Source: Tritrichomonas musculus | Taxonomy: Eukaryota; Parabasalia; Tritrichomonadida; Tritrichomonadidae | Length of the DNA: 64,000 bases | Assembly (NCBI GenBank): GCA_039105265.1 | Contig: JAPFFF010000006.1 | Coordinates: 620,001 to 684,000 of the forward strand | Direction: 5' to 3' | Shown here: in pieces, positions 61,201-64,000 of the stretch | Layout of the letters: the number at the start of each line of letters is the position of its first letter | Position numbering within the stretch: the first letter of the stretch is position 1 | Program-made: the position numbers and the translations under genes | The notes under the pieces: model-generated | What the model was told of the DNA's origin: nothing | Database searches by the model: none | The model's input: the letters and a program-made list of their open reading frames with translations, nothing else

Positions 61201-63325
61201 AAATCTTTCAGATCAATCGATCTTCATTGATTCTACAAAAGATGCTTATCTTGGCTCTTTCTTTTATGATCGTACTGAAGAAGCTGAGGCAAGTAAATTC
61301 AGAGGACAAATTTATTATCGTGACCCAGAAAACTATGAAATTGATATAAATGAAGAACCTTATTCGAAACTGCAACTGGCAGATATTTTTTCTTTTGCTG
61401 TTTTGATACATGAAATCATCACTGAGATTTCACCTGAAATTAGATTTGGAAACAAGCCACGAGAGCAAAGATTAAATATATTTAAAGGTAATGATGCAGC
61501 TTATAAAAGTTACAGTGACTTCTTGTTTAAAGAAGGAGGTGGCAATGAAGTCTTCGAAGATAATTATAAAGATGAAGAAGGAAACAGTTTTCAAGGAATG
61601 AAAGAAATCATTGAAAAATGCATGAAAACAGAAACAACAGAACGTTATTCATCATTTGAAGAGATAATTGAATGCATTGAAGCATTACCAATTTATACTA
61701 ATAATAAAGAAGAAATTGAATTTCGTCTTAAACATGCGAGAGACGCACGTGAATATCAATGCACGATTTCAGATCTTTTTGAAAGTTACTATCGTCTCCA
61801 AGCTGCTTCAAAAGGAGATATTGAAAACTTATTTGCAAAAATTTGTAGTTCTTTAGATATAGAAGAAAGCATATTTAAACAAATTGAAGATGCCAGCACC
61901 AAATTATTTGAAATTTTTAACATTAAATGTGATGAAGATTATTCGCAATATTTTGAAGATATTTTTAATTTGGCCATAAATTTATCTTATAATAAAAAAC
62001 TTAGCAGAAATCAATCAGTTGTTGATGAAGAAGATTATTTGCTTAAATTGTCAAGAGAAGCAAATTTCGACGAAGAAGAAGAAAGAGAAATCATCATTCC
62101 AGTTTGTTCACTTGGAAGTTTTATTGAAAACAATGGAAATAGAATTGAAGAAGGAGATTCACTGACTTTTCTGTATTTCATTGCGAAAGATCTTTCATTA
62201 ATTCACTCGAATAATCTTTATCATGGAGAAGTGAGAGCAGATCACATTGGACTTTATTACAACCATGAAACACGAACACTGATTCCATCAGTCATTTTAT
62301 ATTATTCTTATTACAAAAACAACCAAAACAGCATGAACGACATGAATTCCAAAAAGAGAATTCCAAGTAAAATGTATAGTTCAGAAGAACTTGTTTCAAA
62401 AGAACAACGAAAAGACATCAAAAACTTCATCAAAATTGCAAAAAAACTTAGAATTTCTGATGAAATTCTTTTCAAAATTCAAGAATCAGGAACAATGAAT
62501 GAAATTGTCTATCATTTATCTAATTTCATCAAAAGAAATTCAAACAAAAAGCAACTGGAAATATTTGAAAGAAACTATTCAAGCTGTAGCTATTCGTCAT
62601 TTGTGATAACATATCCAATCATTGAAGAAGTTTTCCATCACATCGAAGACAAGAAATATTCATTTGAAGGATTGGCGATTGATTTTGAGAACATCTATCA
62701 AATGATGAACGGATTACTTGACAGCATTGAAAGTCATCCCGAAAATCCAATTAAAAGCAGCCTTTCACAAATTAATATTAACACGAATGCAACGCTGGAA
62801 GCAAACAAAGTCGCAGATCAAATTAAAAATATAAAAATTGCATGCAAAAAATTATATATAAATATGTACAGCCAGCCAAATGAGACCAATGGATTGTCTC
62901 CATTGGTAATAGAAATCGGTAAAGATTTTATAACGGTAAAATCAACTGAATCAAAGCAAATAAGCAATCATAAACCTACTGAGCTCAATATAAATAATTT
63001 CAACTTATTGACGCCTCCAACTTATGATATATGGAAAAAAAAGGCTTCAGAACTACCTGACAGAATAGTATTTAGAACTTTGATTTTATCAGATGATTTA
63101 ACACAAGAATCTGTTGATTTAATATGGAAACTGTATCCTTTGAATCCTAAGTTTAATTATAAAATAACAATTCGGATATCCAAATCCAATTCCATATCGA
63201 ATCAGAAAATATCCATTACAGATATTTCTAGAATAATTATTTTAAATGCTCGTATTTATCCTATTACAAAACTTGAAAATGATAATGATCAAATTATTGT
63301 TCATATTGCAAAAAGGAGAAAATAG
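58238..63325 (+). CDS. Giant tandem pseudokinase protein, paralogue 3
   Basis: 1695 residues from the first ATG, or 1661 if it begins at 58340 (MKISQNQPPNC). The longer form has a hydrophobic N-terminus (SIFLVLNLFTIFNFVLNSYI) that could be a signal anchor; paralogues 1 and 2 lack one, so the shorter form is as likely. The shared N-terminal block reads SYFIDEKLNAILTF (from 256). Module 1 (about 370-700) has LQKTYNQNVSERLVDREK, HGNLSSQFIFINSSKDAYLG with H488 and Asn for the HRD Asp, YYRSPE and DIYAFGVLMHE. Module 2 (about 880-1180) has HGNLSDQSIFIDSTKDAYLG with H987 and YYRDPE. Module 3 (about 1235-1480) has LYHGEVRADHIGLYYN with H1329. DFG is replaced by LGS. Both NL-type modules are followed by the EFR...DAREYQCTI.D linker. 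Predicted catalytically dead. Confidence 0.75.
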   Translation: MDGLHIYKAFKKLSIFLVLNLFTIFNFVLNSYIFMKISQNQPPNCIVLQNNALKIQKSFREYENSKNFYNTKYTKVCSDYFNLSISQKSCTVHISNIINEIKNLRQYISNIPNNNFIENNSDLKIAYLNSITDKAQNISNKLHNNFNFGNINNFSDYSDKLQRNIKFLTNIESNESSEQFNKIIEEIRNCIKFFDDKFNQILNFICSLNDFYSTIVSYLKNLTKLLDEIYRKQQNLKYIQNDQNSEISTESILIKSYFIDEKLNAILTFSPKTNGEMNFSKEQTSLKNYIPNTNGNDIRQFLSKDQAIQNQDDEIILTIANDIIEGIKDKFEFDFNCIFNFINCHAYYRSFFYRNLPDTLGFNELTSSYKIFFDKELCFYLQKTYNQNVSERLVDREKRIFESKYSKFIVQSKKNYSIEDENKIQENPIILPYFPIGTLESLIVKINNKDKRPGPSKSIIKLTHVDKIVMIYEIATAMKDLHSHNEYHGNLSSQFIFINSSKDAYLGSFCYDRSLETESTKSRGPFYYRSPEILENEPITKADNLEDEEYVKLLQQADIYAFGVLMHEIITETSPERRIENRPRDTRLKILKGDCNIENEKYPDKFQNYSDFLFKEGGGNEVFEDNYKDEEGNSFQGMNEIIEKCMKKDINERYSSFKELIGCIEELPIYTKNKKEIEFRIIHAIDAREYQCTIADLVESYYRGQTRNKEDIESFLSLLQQNSPTKTYLQENDDLIMKIYDSCDQNFIKDIWLKLYSINKYHKPQDNDFMMKSIKYIYEQYEPYIGTLQKKKIFDNFIASLDRNLLSKLTENKNIIENDAIFEEIQSSKKYYLIDFFCHVAFNVILDQNFFVSRFQSESKVNNDSSLFHIRDLSNYVGNNSIYRLYFDNKLNFNLEKEHKSQIDQKEIDREKSIMSSSLSKFIVRYNKDCSLIPYYPMGSLYSLVSLPKLNDFNDRIISEFTPVDKIVIILEIATALKDLHSHNEYHGNLSDQSIFIDSTKDAYLGSFFYDRTEEAEASKFRGQIYYRDPENYEIDINEEPYSKLQLADIFSFAVLIHEIITEISPEIRFGNKPREQRLNIFKGNDAAYKSYSDFLFKEGGGNEVFEDNYKDEEGNSFQGMKEIIEKCMKTETTERYSSFEEIIECIEALPIYTNNKEEIEFRLKHARDAREYQCTISDLFESYYRLQAASKGDIENLFAKICSSLDIEESIFKQIEDASTKLFEIFNIKCDEDYSQYFEDIFNLAINLSYNKKLSRNQSVVDEEDYLLKLSREANFDEEEEREIIIPVCSLGSFIENNGNRIEEGDSLTFLYFIAKDLSLIHSNNLYHGEVRADHIGLYYNHETRTLIPSVILYYSYYKNNQNSMNDMNSKKRIPSKMYSSEELVSKEQRKDIKNFIKIAKKLRISDEILFKIQESGTMNEIVYHLSNFIKRNSNKKQLEIFERNYSSCSYSSFVITYPIIEEVFHHIEDKKYSFEGLAIDFENIYQMMNGLLDSIESHPENPIKSSLSQININTNATLEANKVADQIKNIKIACKKLYINMYSQPNETNGLSPLVIEIGKDFITVKSTESKQISNHKPTELNINNFNLLTPPTYDIWKKKASELPDRIVFRTLILSDDLTQESVDLIWKLYPLNPKFNYKITIRISKSNSISNQKISITDISRIIILNARIYPITKLENDNDQIIVHIAKRRK

Positions 63326-64000
63326 AACTTTAATGTATTTTATTCCCACAATTTTGTTCACATATCGGCATAGATCGATTTATTATTACTTTTAAAAAGT
63401 ATTTAATAAAGTATTATTTCGATTTGATATATATTTATTTATTAATTTAAGAATGCACACCCTTGTTCAACTTTTCTGATTAAATAATAGATTCCCTGAT
63501 TAAATTGATATAAGGTTTAAAAAAACTGATAATTATTAATAATTTTAAATATACTTTTTGAGATATTTGCAATCAATTAAACTGTTGGAAATTGGGATTT
63601 TCTGATAAGTATTCCCACTACGAAATGCTTTGGCACTTGCTTTATCTTGATTAAAAAAATATTATAAACAAAATTATTTATTTTTTTATGTTCGAATGGA
63701 AGTCATTGGAATCTTGTAGTGCCCTTCCATTTTAGTAAATTAATCCTCGGATAGTGACATTCAATTTTTAATAAAAAAAAATTTCTTTCTATCAATATAG
63801 ATATATTAATAAAAAATTAATCTATATCAATTGTTGAGATAACTTTGATTTATATCTTATCTAGATAAATCAAATTTAATGTAAAATTTAAATTTTGGTA
63901 AAAAAAATTGCATAAAATTTAATAAAATTGGAATATATCAGCGTTTTGTATCGATCTTATCAGGTAGTGGTAATTTAACAAATAATTCAACTAGGAAGAA
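63326..64000. other. Right-edge intergenic sequence
   Basis: AT-rich 3' flank of paralogue 3 up to the window edge. I found no gene start, RNA or repeat that I can support. Confidence 0.5.

Noticed and set aside
44825-63325. The three giant genes as active protein kinases
   Set aside because: APE-like and subdomain IX motifs are present, but the catalytic-loop and DFG aspartates appear missing in every module.

Overview
The window looks like nuclear DNA from a trichomonad parasite, most likely Tritrichomonas foetus or a close relative. This is inference from several signs. The DNA is strongly AT-rich, and the genes are long, intronless open frames. Starts sit very close to TCA-type initiator motifs. 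There are SNF1-like kinases, a giant USP-type deubiquitinase, a Polinton-type fossil and a P-element-like transposase. No rRNA, tRNA or CRISPR feature was recognised.

Layout. Positions 1-3.7 kb hold ordinary host genes: a partial gene running off the left edge, a TMEM230/TMEM134-like membrane protein, the TFIIE beta subunit and the CNOT9/Rcd1 subunit of CCR4-NOT. Positions 4.0-13.6 kb are a graveyard of nested elements. A broken Polinton/Maverick-like element (fibre-like, HNH and B-family polymerase parts) surrounds a DNA transposon with an open 725-codon transposase. It also surrounds a TA-flanked inverted-repeat element that itself carries a smaller element with a perfect 10-bp target duplication. 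Positions 14.1-27.6 kb return to host genes: two unknowns, a 2188-residue USP9X-like deubiquitinase, an SNF1-like kinase and a half-size ABCA transporter. Positions 27.6-31.3 kb are non-coding and AT-rich, with a 1.3-kb element bounded by short inverted repeats and a 10-bp duplication. Positions 31.3-44.6 kb hold a small unknown, an EMG1/NEP1 rRNA methyltransferase, a second SNF1-like kinase, an 835-residue unknown, a SANT plus U-box-like protein, a small unknown, a beta-adaptin and a DHHC palmitoyltransferase.

Positions 44.8-63.3 kb are the most striking region. Three giant paralogous genes (1525, 1640 and 1695 codons) lie in tandem on the + strand. Each encodes three kinase-like modules in which the catalytic-loop and DFG aspartates appear to be missing, so they look like tandem pseudokinase scaffolds. 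Parts of the three genes are almost identical at the DNA level while the flanking coding sequence is strongly diverged, which suggests gene conversion or recent segmental duplication. The spacer between the second and third genes carries at least three inverted-repeat elements.

Functional themes are transcription and mRNA turnover (TFIIE beta, CNOT9), ribosome biogenesis (EMG1), ubiquitin and phospho-signalling (USP, SNF1-like kinases, pseudokinases) and membrane traffic or modification (AP beta-adaptin, DHHC enzyme, ABCA transporter, TMEM230-like). The genes are independently transcribed neighbours; nothing suggests operons.
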